DNA of 64,000 nt from Methylobacterium sp. J-078 (GTDB lineage Bacteria; Pseudomonadota; Alphaproteobacteria; Rhizobiales; Beijerinckiaceae): assembly GCF_022829285.1 (NCBI RefSeq), contig NZ_JAKSYI010000120.1:1-64000 (forward strand). The letters are read 5' to 3'. Shown in pieces: positions 24,314 through 32,994 of the stretch. The notes beneath the pieces are model-generated. The model was given only the letters and a program-made list of their open reading frames with translations, was not told the origin of the DNA and did not search any database. Numbering within the stretch: position 1 is the first letter of the stretch; each line of letters starts with the position of its first letter. The position numbers and the translations under genes are program-made.

Positions 24314-25398
24314 CCGCAGCGATCCAGCAGCCCACCCCGAAATTCGCACCCAAATTCCCCATGAACGAGGGGACCAAGGCCGCTCAGGAAACCACCTTCC
24401 TCAGCCCACGCTTCTACACCACCAATTTTGAGGAACTCGACCGCACCGACGTGGAGCCCGTGCGGGCCGAGTGGAACAAGCTCATCGCGGAGCTGCGCGC
24501 CGATCCGAACAAGCGCCACTTCACCCGCAACGAAGAATTCGACCTCGACATGTCCGGGCTCGACCCGGCCCTGCGCAAGGAGTTCATGGACTTCCTGGTC
24601 TCGTCGATCACCGCCGAGTTCTCGGGCTGCGTGCTCTATGCCGAGATGAGGAAGCGTGCCAAGAACCCCGATATCCGTGAGCTGTTCGGATTCATGAGCC
24701 GCGACGAGGCGCGCCACGCCGGCTTCATCAACGACGTGCTGAAGGATTTCGGCATCGGCGTGGATCTGGGCTTCCTGACGAAATCGAAGAAGTACACCTT
24801 CTTCCGGCCGAAGTTCATCTTCTACGCCACCTACCTCTCGGAGAAGATCGGCTACGCCCGCTACATCACCATCTTCCGCGAACTGGAGCGCAATCCGGAT
24901 CGCCGTTTCCACCCGATCTTCAAGTGGTTCGAGAAGTGGTGCAACGACGAGTTCCGGCACGGCGAGGCCTTCGCGCTCCTCATGCGCGCCAACCCGAAGC
25001 TGACCTCGGGCGTCAACCGCTACTGGATCAAGTTCTTCCTGCTCGCGGTCTTCGCGACCATGTATGTCCGTGACCATTGCCGCCCGGCCTTCCACGAGGC
25101 GCTCGGCGTCGATCCGAGCGATTACGACTTCCAGGTCTTCCGGATCACCTCCGAGATCTCGAAGCAGACCTTCCCGCTGACGCTGGACCTCGAGAACCCA
25201 CGCTTCAAGCAGGCTCTGGACCGGCTCCTCGCCTGCTCCATCGGGATCGCCGACGCCAAGGCGCAGGGCGGGGTTCTCGGCAAGCTCAAGCACGGGTTCT
25301 GGATCGCCGCCTCGGCGGTGAACTTCGCCCGGCTCTACGCCCTGCCGACCCTCGACAACCCGATGCCGGCGCAGATCCGCCTCGAGCCGGTCTGGTAG
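24310..25398 (+). CDS. acsF: Aerobic Mg-protoporphyrin IX monomethyl ester cyclase
   Basis: A 362-residue diiron oxygenase that makes the fifth (isocyclic) ring of bacteriochlorophyll using O2. The di-iron ligands appear as EFSG with EMRKR, then DEARH (about 135) and DEFRHGE (about 214), the E/DExRH pattern of the family. It is the oxygen-dependent alternative to BchE, no copy of which is in the window. This fits bacteriochlorophyll synthesis in aerobic conditions. It follows the 100-aa unknown protein and precedes puhE. Confidence 0.96.
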   Translation: MTAAIQQPTPKFAPKFPMNEGTKAAQETTFLSPRFYTTNFEELDRTDVEPVRAEWNKLIAELRADPNKRHFTRNEEFDLDMSGLDPALRKEFMDFLVSSITAEFSGCVLYAEMRKRAKNPDIRELFGFMSRDEARHAGFINDVLKDFGIGVDLGFLTKSKKYTFFRPKFIFYATYLSEKIGYARYITIFRELERNPDRRFHPIFKWFEKWCNDEFRHGEAFALLMRANPKLTSGVNRYWIKFFLLAVFATMYVRDHCRPAFHEALGVDPSDYDFQVFRITSEISKQTFPLTLDLENPRFKQALDRLLACSIGIADAKAQGGVLGKLKHGFWIAASAVNFARLYALPTLDNPMPAQIRLEPVW

Positions 25399-25399
25399 G

Positions 25400-26215
25400 A
25401 TGGCGGCCTACGCGCTTCCCGCCCTCTACGCGGTGCTGGTCTGGTGGTTCTCCACCGGCGTGATCCTGCTCCTTGACCATCGCCCGCGCGCCACGCACGG
25501 TGTAAGCATGGCGGCGGGCACGGGCGTCCTCGCCCTGGCCCTCTGGGCCATCGGCGCCTCGGCCGGGGATGCCAGCGCGGGAAGCGCCTACGTCGCCTTC
25601 ACGGCGGCCCTGGTGGTCTGGGGCTGGCAGGAGATGAGCTACTACATGGGCTTCGTCTCCGGCCCGCGCACCCGGGCCTGCCCGCCCGGTGCCGAGGGCT
25701 TCGCGCGCTTCCGGGCGGCGGCGGCCACCAGCCTCTGGCACGAGGCGGCCATCGTCGCGGGCGGCCTCGCGATCCTGGTCCTGACCTGGGGCCAGCCGAA
25801 TCTCTTCGCCCTGTGGACCTACCTCGTCCTGTGGGGGATGAACCTCTCGGCCCGTCTCAACCTGTTCCTCGGGGTGCGCAACCTCAACGCCGAGTTCCTG
25901 CCCGAGCACCTCGCCTATCTCGGCAGCTACCTGCGCGTGCGCGCCATGAACCCGCTTTTTCCGGTCTCGGTGACGGCGGCCGGCCTCGCCACCGCCGCGC
26001 TGGTGTTGGCCGCACTCGCCGAGGGCATCACGGCCCACGAGGTCGCGGGCCTCAGCATCCTCGCCACCCTGATGGCGCTGGCCACCCTGGAGCACGGCTT
26101 CCTCATGCTGCCGCTGCCCTCGGCCGCGCTCTGGCAATGGAGCCTGCCGAAGATCTCCGATCGCGGCGCGGTGCCGTCGCCAGTCGCGGCGCGCAGTGAC
26201 GCCGAGGGCCACTGA
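25400..26215 (+). CDS. puhE: Putative photosynthetic complex assembly protein PuhE
   Basis: A 271-residue membrane protein with about seven hydrophobic segments. The family block QEMSYYMGFVSGPRT is at about residues 76-90 and LNLFLGVRNLN near 155. PuhE (DUF3623) is found with puhABC and acsF. Deletion in Rhodobacter affects reaction-centre and pigment levels. Start at 25400 is one base after the acsF stop. The C-terminal 25 residues are disordered. Confidence 0.9.
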   Translation: MAAYALPALYAVLVWWFSTGVILLLDHRPRATHGVSMAAGTGVLALALWAIGASAGDASAGSAYVAFTAALVVWGWQEMSYYMGFVSGPRTRACPPGAEGFARFRAAAATSLWHEAAIVAGGLAILVLTWGQPNLFALWTYLVLWGMNLSARLNLFLGVRNLNAEFLPEHLAYLGSYLRVRAMNPLFPVSVTAAGLATAALVLAALAEGITAHEVAGLSILATLMALATLEHGFLMLPLPSAALWQWSLPKISDRGAVPSPVAARSDAEGH

Positions 26216-26276
26216 ATGACCGCTCCGCATCCGCGGATCGGCTCAAACCACGCCGCCAGCGCGGCAGACTACGCGA

Positions 26277-26295
26277 GCGGGCTCGAAAAGCCCGC
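26277..26295 (+). other. Hairpin in the hemA leader
   Basis: GCGGGCT and AGCCCGC form a perfect 7-bp stem with a 5-base loop (CGAAA), 25 bases before the hemA start. No U-run follows, so it is not a classical terminator. It could tune hemA expression after puhE or stabilise a processed transcript. Confidence 0.4.
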
Positions 26296-26320
26296 CGTCC
26301 AACGAGGGAAGGGGACGGGC

Positions 26321-27538
26321 ATGAACTACGAAGAGATCTTCGGCTCTGCTTTGGCCGGCCTGCATCGCGAGGGACGCTACCGCGTCTTCACCGACCTCGA
26401 ACGGCAGGCGGGCCGCTTCCCGCACGCCACCCACCACACGCCGGCCGGCACGCGCCCCGTCACGGTCTGGTGCTCCAACGATTATCTCGGCATGGGCCAG
26501 CATCCGAGCGTGCTCGGCGCCATGCACGAGGCCCTGGACCGCTGCGGCGCCGGGGCAGGCGGCACCCGCAACATCTCGGGCACCAATCACTACCACGTGC
26601 TCCTGGAGCGCGAGCTCGCCGACCTTCACGCCAAGGAGGCCGCACTTCTGTTCACCTCCGGCTACGTCTCGAACTGGGCGGCCCTCGGCACCCTCGGGTC
26701 GCAGATGCCCGGCTGCGCGATCTTCTCGGACGCGGGCAACCACGCCTCGATGATCGAGGGCATCAAGGCTGCCCGCGCCGAGCGCCACATCTTCCGCCAC
26801 AACGACCCCGAGGATCTCGACCGCAAGCTGCGCCTCGTTGATCCATCCCGCCCGAAGATCGTAGCCTTCGAATCGGTCTATTCGATGGACGGCGACATCG
26901 CCCCGATCGCGGAGATCTGCGACGTGGCCGAGGCGCACGGCGCGCTCACCTATCTCGACGAGGTCCACGCGGTCGGCCTCTACGGCGCGCGCGGCGGCGG
27001 CATCTCGGAGCGCGACGGCCTCGCCCATCGCCTCGACGTCATCGAGGGGACGCTGGGCAAGGCCTTCGGAGTGCATGGCGGCTACATCACCGGCTCGGCC
27101 AAGCTCTGCGACTTCGTGCGCAGCTTCGCCTCGGGCTTTATCTTCACAACTTCGCTACCACCCGCCGTGGCCGCCGGTGCCGCCGCCAGCATCCGCCACC
27201 TCAAGGCCAGTGGGGCCGAGCGTGCTCGCCACCAGGACCGCGCGGCCACGGTGCGGGCCCGGCTCGATGCCGCCGGCATCCCCTACCTGTCCAACGAGAG
27301 TCACATCGTGCCGGTGATGGTCTACGACCCGGTGCTGTGCAAGGCGATCAGCGACACCCTGCTCGACGAGTTCGGCATCTACGTCCAGCCGATCAACTAC
27401 CCCACCGTGCCCCGCGGGACCGAGCGCCTGCGCATTACGCCCTCGCCGCTGCACTCGGACGACGACATCGCCCACCTCGTCGACGCGCTCAGCACCATCT
27501 GGGGCCGGATGGGCGTGCAGCGCGCCGCCGCCGAGTAG
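26321..27538 (+). CDS. hemA: 5-aminolevulinate synthase (C4 pathway)
   Basis: A 405-residue PLP enzyme that condenses glycine and succinyl-CoA to 5-aminolevulinate, the first step of tetrapyrrole synthesis. The PLP lysine is Lys247 (GTLGKAFG). Glycine-rich SGTNHYHV and the cofactor loop DEVHAVGLYG are present. The ATG at 26321 (MNYEEIFGSA), after AGGGAAGGGG, gives the family start; the frame is open back to 26216, but those 35 residues are unlike ALAS. Its location inside the photosynthesis run couples precursor supply to pigment synthesis. A second copy may exist elsewhere. Confidence 0.96.
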   Translation: MNYEEIFGSALAGLHREGRYRVFTDLERQAGRFPHATHHTPAGTRPVTVWCSNDYLGMGQHPSVLGAMHEALDRCGAGAGGTRNISGTNHYHVLLERELADLHAKEAALLFTSGYVSNWAALGTLGSQMPGCAIFSDAGNHASMIEGIKAARAERHIFRHNDPEDLDRKLRLVDPSRPKIVAFESVYSMDGDIAPIAEICDVAEAHGALTYLDEVHAVGLYGARGGGISERDGLAHRLDVIEGTLGKAFGVHGGYITGSAKLCDFVRSFASGFIFTTSLPPAVAAGAAASIRHLKASGAERARHQDRAATVRARLDAAGIPYLSNESHIVPVMVYDPVLCKAISDTLLDEFGIYVQPINYPTVPRGTERLRITPSPLHSDDDIAHLVDALSTIWGRMGVQRAAAE

Positions 27539-27593
27539 CGCCGGCGGCCGGGCGGCGCCGTCCGTGCCGAACCGACTTGTCCGAGGAGGCCCC

Positions 27594-28760
27594 ATGCCGA
27601 TCAACGGATCGATCCGACCGATGGCCTCACCGCCCCCGGAGGCGCACCCTGGCGGGCGCAAGCCGCGCCGTCCGGCGGGCAGGAGCATCGAGATCGCGGG
27701 GCCGCTGGCGCACGACGCGCCGGCCGAGCGCCCCGACGACGGGCCGCCGACCTTCCCGTTCTCCGCCATCGTCGGCCAGGACGAGATGCGCCGCGCGCTC
27801 CTCATCGCGGCCGTCGATCCGTCCGTCGGCGGCGTGCTGGTGTTCGGCGATCGCGGCACCGGCAAGTCCACTGCAATCCGGGGCCTCGCCGCCCTCCTGC
27901 CGCCGATGGCGGCCGTGGCGGGCTGTCCCTATGCCTGCGATCCGGCCGAACCGCCGGGGCGCTGCCCGCACTGCGCCGGGGCATCCGGCGCGCGCAAGGC
28001 CCATGCGATCCCAGTGCCGGTGGTGGACCTGCCGCTGGGCGCCACGGAGGACCGCGTGGTCGGCGCCCTCGACCTCGAACGGGCCCTGACCCGGGGCGAG
28101 AAAGCGTTCGAGCCGGGCCTGCTGGCGCGAGCCAATCGCGGCTTCCTCTACATCGACGAGGTCAACCTTCTCGACGACCACATCGTCGACCTGCTCCTCG
28201 ACGTGGCGGCCTCCGGCGTCAACACCGTGGAGCGGGAGGGCCTGAGCGTGCGCCACCCGGCGCGCTTCGTGCTCGTGGGCAGCGGCAACCCGGAGGAGGG
28301 CGAGTTGCGGCCCCAACTCCTCGACCGCTTCGGCCTCGCCGTCGAGGTGACGACCCCCACCGACCTGCCGACCCGCATCGACGTGGTCCGGCGACGCGAC
28401 GCCTACGAGCGCGACCCGGCGGGGTTCTGCGCCGCCTACGCGGAGGCCGACCGCGCCATCCGCCGGACCCTCACGGCCGCCCGCGCGCGCCTGCCCGCCC
28501 TGAGCGTTCCCGACGCCACCCTGGAGGCCGCGGCCCGACTCTGTCTGGCCCTTGGCACCGACGGCCTGCGCGGCGAACTCACCCTCATGCGCACGGCCCG
28601 GGCGCTCGCCGCCTACGAGGGCGCCGAGACGGTGGACCTCGACCACCTCGCCCGCATCGCCCCCTCGGCCCTGCGCCACCGCCTGCGCCGCAACCCCCTC
28701 GACGAGTCCGGCTCCACCGCGCGGGTCGCCCGTGCGGTGGAGGACGTCCTGGCGCTATGA
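27594..28760 (+). CDS. bchI: Magnesium chelatase ATPase subunit I
   Basis: A 388-residue AAA+ ATPase from the ATG at 27594, which has GAGGAGG four bases upstream; an in-frame upstream codon at 27564 lacks one. Walker A is GDRGTGKST (about 85-93) and Walker B is LYIDEVNLL (about 185-193). The arginine finger is in the LRPQLLDRFG block. The first about 50 residues are a proline-rich extension. It forms the BchI-BchD ring that powers BchH, and overlaps bchD by 4 bp. Confidence 0.96.
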   Translation: MPINGSIRPMASPPPEAHPGGRKPRRPAGRSIEIAGPLAHDAPAERPDDGPPTFPFSAIVGQDEMRRALLIAAVDPSVGGVLVFGDRGTGKSTAIRGLAALLPPMAAVAGCPYACDPAEPPGRCPHCAGASGARKAHAIPVPVVDLPLGATEDRVVGALDLERALTRGEKAFEPGLLARANRGFLYIDEVNLLDDHIVDLLLDVAASGVNTVEREGLSVRHPARFVLVGSGNPEEGELRPQLLDRFGLAVEVTTPTDLPTRIDVVRRRDAYERDPAGFCAAYAEADRAIRRTLTAARARLPALSVPDATLEAAARLCLALGTDGLRGELTLMRTARALAAYEGAETVDLDHLARIAPSALRHRLRRNPLDESGSTARVARAVEDVLAL

Positions 28761-30496
28761 GCACGCCCTGGTCCCGTGCCCTGCGGGTCGCGGACCTGAC
28801 CGCCGCCGATCCCGTGGGCTGCGGCGGCGTCGTTATCCGGGCCGGCGCGGGGCCGGTGCGCGATCTGTGGCTGGATCACCTGCGCGGGCGGCTTCGCCCC
28901 GGTACACCCCTGCGCCGTATGCCGGCCGGCATCCCGGACGACCGCCTCCTCGGTGGAATCGACCTCGCCGCGACCCTGGCGGCCGGCCGCCCCGTGACCG
29001 AGGCCGGCCTCCTGTCCGAGGCCGATGGCGGCCTCCTGGTCGTGCCGATGGCCGAGCGCCTGACGCCCGGCACCGCCGCGCGCCTCGCCGGAGCCCTGGA
29101 TACCGGCCGGGTCCCCGGCGGCGCGCCCGCGCGTTTCGGCCTGATCCTGCTCGACGAGGGCACGGGCGACGACGAGCGCGTACCCGACGCCCTCGCCGAC
29201 CGCCTCGCCTTCCATCTCGACCTCACCGGAATCGCCCTGGGGGAGACCCGCGGGGCGTTCGACGATCGCGATCCGTCCGAGGTCGACGAGGCCCGTCCGG
29301 TGGACGCCGCCGTGGCGGATCTCTGCCGGGCGGCCGCCGGACTCGGCATCCTCTCCCTGCGCGCGCCCCTCCTGGCCATGCGGGTGGCGCACCGTCTTGC
29401 GGCCGAGGCAGGGCGGGCGACGCTGGCCGGGGACGATGTCCGCGAGGCGGCGCGCCTCGTCCTGGCGCCCCGGGCGATGCGGATGCCGCCGGTCGCGGAG
29501 GAGACCCGGGAGGCTCCGCCGGAGACCGCCCCGGGCGAGGCGGCTCCCGATCCCGCCGAGGCCGGCGACACCTCCGAGCCAGATGGCACCGCCGAAGACG
29601 GCGACACCCCCGAGGCCGGCGGCAGGATGGACGCGCAGGCGCAGAGCGTGGTCGAAGCCGCGCGGGCGGCGATTCCGGCCGGGCTCCTCGCCGGCTTCGC
29701 CGCCGCCGGGGCGCGCACGCCGCCGCCGCGCGCGGGCAAGGCCGGCGCCCTCCTAAAGTCCGTCCGCTCCGGCCGCCCGGCCGGCACGCGCCCGGGCCAT
29801 CCCCGCGCGGGGCGCCTCGCCCTCATCGACACCTTGCGGGCCGCCGCGCCGTGGCAGCGCCTGCGCGCGGCCGAGGGCGGGGCCGGCCCCGCCTTCCGGG
29901 TGCGGGCGAGCGACGTCCGCATCACCCGGTTCCGCCAGCGGGGGGAGACCACCACGATCTTCGCGGTGGACGCCTCCGGTTCGGCCGCCCTGGAGCGCCT
30001 CGCCGAGGCCAAGGGCGCCGTCGAGCTTCTCCTCGCGGAGGCCTACATCAGGCGCGACCGAGTCGCCCTGGTGGCCTTCCGGGGCACCGGCGCCGAGATC
30101 GTCCTGGCCCCGACGCGCGCGCTCGCCCGGGCCCGGCGCGACCTCGCGGCCCTGCCGGGGGGCGGGGGCACGCCCCTCGCGTCGGGCCTCTACGCAGCCG
30201 CGGATCTGGCCCGCACCGTCATCCGGGCGGGGGGCGCCGCCACCCTCGTGGTGCTCACCGACGGGCGCGCCAACGTGACCCGCGCGGGCATGCCGGGCCG
30301 CGCACAGGCCGGTGCCGACGCCCTGGACGCGGCGGCCCTTCTGAGGGCGCACGCCATCCGCAGCATCCTCATCGACACCGCCGCGCGGCCCCAGGATTCC
30401 GCCCGCCGCCTCGCCGAGGCGATGGGTGCGCGCTATCTCCCGCTTCCCTACGCCGACGCGACGGCCATGAGCCGCGCGATCCGCGCGGTGGGGTAG
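28757..30496 (+). CDS. bchD: Magnesium chelatase subunit D
   Basis: A 579-residue protein. An AAA-like N-terminal domain without a working P-loop (about 1-250) is followed by an acidic, proline-rich linker (about 255-295) and a C-terminal von Willebrand A (integrin I) domain from about 395. The MIDAS motif is DASGSA near residue 407. It bridges BchI and BchH. The domain plan and order bchI-bchD-bchO are standard. Confidence 0.95.
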   Translation: MSTPWSRALRVADLTAADPVGCGGVVIRAGAGPVRDLWLDHLRGRLRPGTPLRRMPAGIPDDRLLGGIDLAATLAAGRPVTEAGLLSEADGGLLVVPMAERLTPGTAARLAGALDTGRVPGGAPARFGLILLDEGTGDDERVPDALADRLAFHLDLTGIALGETRGAFDDRDPSEVDEARPVDAAVADLCRAAAGLGILSLRAPLLAMRVAHRLAAEAGRATLAGDDVREAARLVLAPRAMRMPPVAEETREAPPETAPGEAAPDPAEAGDTSEPDGTAEDGDTPEAGGRMDAQAQSVVEAARAAIPAGLLAGFAAAGARTPPPRAGKAGALLKSVRSGRPAGTRPGHPRAGRLALIDTLRAAAPWQRLRAAEGGAGPAFRVRASDVRITRFRQRGETTTIFAVDASGSAALERLAEAKGAVELLLAEAYIRRDRVALVAFRGTGAEIVLAPTRALARARRDLAALPGGGGTPLASGLYAAADLARTVIRAGGAATLVVLTDGRANVTRAGMPGRAQAGADALDAAALLRAHAIRSILIDTAARPQDSARRLAEAMGARYLPLPYADATAMSRAIRAVG

Positions 30497-30506
30497 AGGA
30501 CCGACT

Positions 30507-31412
30507 ATGCCGGCGCCGAGCGACCGACCCCAGTGGGAGCGCGATGGCGCCGACTGGCCCAACCGCGCGGCGAGCCGCTTCGTGGAGGCCTCCGGCCTGC
30601 GCTGGCACGTGCAGGAGATGGGGCCGCCGGAGGCGCCGGTCCTGCTGCTCCTGCACGGCACCGGGGCGGCGACCCATTCCTTGGCCGGCCTCGCCCCGCG
30701 CCTCGCCGAGCGCTTCCGGGTGGTGGCGCCGGACCTGCCCGGCCACGGCTTCACCGATCCGCTCCCCGCCGGTCGCCTGTCCCTGCCCGGCATGGCGGCG
30801 GCGATCCGTGACCTGCTGGAGCATCTCGGCGCCGCGCCCACCCTCGTGGTCGGGCATTCGGCCGGCGCGGCGATCCTCGCTCGGCTCTGCCTCGACGGCC
30901 TGAATCCCCGCCTGCTCGTGGCCCTGAACGGCGCGCTGACGCCGTTTCCGGGCCTCGCCTCCGTGCTATTCCCGGGGCTTGCCCGGGCGTTGTTCCTCAA
31001 CCCGATCACCCCGCGGATCTTCGCCTGGAGCGCCGACCGGCCCGCGGTCGAGCGGTTGATCCGGGGCACCGGCTCGCGCCTCGATGCCCGCGCCCTTGAG
31101 CTGTATCGCCGCCTGTTCCGCTGTCCCGGCCACGTGGCGGGGGCGCTCGGCATGATGGCGAACTGGGATTTGGCGAGCCTCGACCGGGCCATCGAGGGCT
31201 TGCGGGTTCCGGTGCTCCTGGTGGTGGGCGGTGACGACAAGGCGATCGCCCCCGAGACCGCCTTCACGCTGGCGGACCGGTTGCCGAACGCCCGGGTGAG
31301 CCTGCTGCGCAACCTCGGGCATCTGGCGCACGAGGAGGCGCCCGAGCGGGTGGCCGCGCTCATCCTCGAGGCCGCCGAGACGGCCCTGGCCGAGCCGTCG
31401 ACTGCTCTCTGA
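30507..31412 (+). CDS. bchO: BchO, alpha/beta-hydrolase magnesium chelatase accessory protein
   Basis: A 301-residue alpha/beta hydrolase. The oxyanion region LLHGTGAATHS lies at about 49-59 and the nucleophile elbow GHSAGAA at about 116-122. The acid is in VVGGDDKAI (about 245-253) and the catalytic His in NLGHLAHEE (about 272-280). BchO follows bchID in nearly all purple phototrophs. Its precise reaction is not settled. Confidence 0.92.
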   Translation: MPAPSDRPQWERDGADWPNRAASRFVEASGLRWHVQEMGPPEAPVLLLLHGTGAATHSLAGLAPRLAERFRVVAPDLPGHGFTDPLPAGRLSLPGMAAAIRDLLEHLGAAPTLVVGHSAGAAILARLCLDGLNPRLLVALNGALTPFPGLASVLFPGLARALFLNPITPRIFAWSADRPAVERLIRGTGSRLDARALELYRRLFRCPGHVAGALGMMANWDLASLDRAIEGLRVPVLLVVGGDDKAIAPETAFTLADRLPNARVSLLRNLGHLAHEEAPERVAALILEAAETALAEPSTAL

Positions 31413-31458
31413 ACCCGCCGCGATTCCGGACTTGCGCAAACAAGGTTTCACTGGATAG

Positions 31459-31476
31459 TGTCAGTTTATGTTGACA
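31459..31476 (+). promoter_or_regulatory. PpsR/CrtJ box and -35 element upstream of crtI
   Basis: TGTCAGTTTATGTTGACA is a perfect TGT-N12-ACA match and nearly a full palindrome (TGTCA...TGACA). The last six bases are a perfect -35. An ATG within the box at 31468 would start crtI 13 codons early, but this is unlikely if transcription begins downstream. A weak alternative promoter has -10 GATAGT at 31454-31459, in which case the box would overlap the start point. Either arrangement gives PpsR control of carotenoid synthesis. Confidence 0.88.
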
Positions 31477-31506
31477 CTCGCCGACGCGCCGAGCCAAGCG
31501 ACCAGG

Positions 31507-32994
31507 ATGCCGGACCTGCCGCACGCGGTGGTGATCGGCAGCGGGTTCGGCGGGCTGGCGGCGGCCGTGCGGCTCGGCGCGCGCGGCTACCGGGTGACGG
31601 TGCTGGAGCGACTGGAGCAGCCCGGGGGGCGGGCCCGCGTGCATCGTCAGGACGGTTTCACCTTCGATGCCGGCCCCACCATCGTCACGGCCCCGTTCCT
31701 GTTCGAGGAACTGTGGGCTCTGTGCGGGCGGCGCATGGCCGACGACGTCACCCTGGCGCCGATGCTGCCGTTCTACCGCATCCGCTTCTCCGACGGAGCG
31801 ACCTTCGACTACAGCGGCGACCCGGAGGCGATGCGGGCCGAGGTGGCCCGGTTCTCGCCCGAGGATGTGACCGGCTACGAGCAGTTCATGGAGCGCAGCG
31901 CCGCGATCTGCCGGGTCGGCTTCGAGGAACTCGGGCACGTCGCTTTCTCGTCGGTCTCCGACATGCTGCGGATCATGCCGTCCCTGCTGCGGCTCGGCGG
32001 CCACCGCTCGGTCTACGACCTCGTGGCCCGCTACATCCGCGACGAGCGCCTGCGCACGGTCTTCAGTTTCCACCCGCTGCTGATCGGTGGCTCGCCGTTC
32101 CGGGCGAGTGCGATCTACTGCCTGATCGCGCATCTGGAGCGGCGCTGGGGCGTCCACTTCGCCATGGGCGGGACCGGGCGGCTGGTCGAGGGCCTCGTCG
32201 GCCTGATCGCCGGCCAGGGGGGCGCCGTGCGCTGCGGCGCCGAGGTCGCCCGCATCGAAGTGGCGGACGGGCGCGCCAGGGGCGTGAGCCTCACGGACGG
32301 AACGCGGATCGCCGCCGACATCGTGGTCTCGAACGCGGATTCCGCCCACACCTACCTGACCCTGCTGGCGGGGCAGGGACCGGCCTGGCGCCGGGCCAAG
32401 CTGAAGGCCGCGCACTCCTCCATGGGGCTGTTCGTCTGGTACTTCGGCACCGACCGCAAATTCCCCGACATCGCCCACCACACCATCCTGATGGGGCCGC
32501 GCTACCGCGAACTCATCGCCGACATCTTCGAGCGCAAGGTGCTGGCACCGGATTTCAGCCTCTACCTGCACCGGCCCACCGCCACGGACCCGCTCCTCGC
32601 CCCGCCCGGCTGCGACGGCTTCTACGTCCTCGCCCCCGTCCCCAATCTCGCGGGCGGCCAGGACTGGTCGCGCCTCGCCGAGCCCTACCGGCAGGCCATC
32701 GCGGATCACCTGGAGGCCACGGTGATGCCCGGCCTGTTGGGGTCGATCGTGACCTCGCGGGTCACCACACCGGCGGATTTCGAGACCGATTTCCTGAGCT
32801 TCCGCGGCTCGGGCTTCGGCTTGGAACCGGTGCTGACCCAGTCCGCCTGGTTCCGGCCGCACAACGCGTCCTCGGTCGTCCGCGACCTCTACCTCGTCGG
32901 GGCCGGCACCCATCCGGGCGCGGGTCTGCCCGGCGTGCTCTCCTCGGCCAAGGTTCTCGATACGGTGGTGCCGGATGCCCGCGTCGATGCTTGA
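31507..32994 (+). CDS. crtI: Phytoene desaturase CrtI
   Basis: A 495-residue FAD enzyme from the ATG at 31507 (MPDLPHAVVIGSG); an ATG at 31468 lies inside the PpsR box and is disfavoured. The dinucleotide motif VVIGSGFGGLAAAVRLGARG is at about residues 8-27, followed by LERLEQPGGRA. The bacterial desaturase signature near the C-terminus reads LYLVGAGTHPGAGLPGVLSSA. It desaturates phytoene toward neurosporene or lycopene; the number of steps cannot be told from sequence. It overlaps crtB by 20 bp. Confidence 0.94.
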   Translation: MPDLPHAVVIGSGFGGLAAAVRLGARGYRVTVLERLEQPGGRARVHRQDGFTFDAGPTIVTAPFLFEELWALCGRRMADDVTLAPMLPFYRIRFSDGATFDYSGDPEAMRAEVARFSPEDVTGYEQFMERSAAICRVGFEELGHVAFSSVSDMLRIMPSLLRLGGHRSVYDLVARYIRDERLRTVFSFHPLLIGGSPFRASAIYCLIAHLERRWGVHFAMGGTGRLVEGLVGLIAGQGGAVRCGAEVARIEVADGRARGVSLTDGTRIAADIVVSNADSAHTYLTLLAGQGPAWRRAKLKAAHSSMGLFVWYFGTDRKFPDIAHHTILMGPRYRELIADIFERKVLAPDFSLYLHRPTATDPLLAPPGCDGFYVLAPVPNLAGGQDWSRLAEPYRQAIADHLEATVMPGLLGSIVTSRVTTPADFETDFLSFRGSGFGLEPVLTQSAWFRPHNASSVVRDLYLVGAGTHPGAGLPGVLSSAKVLDTVVPDARVDA

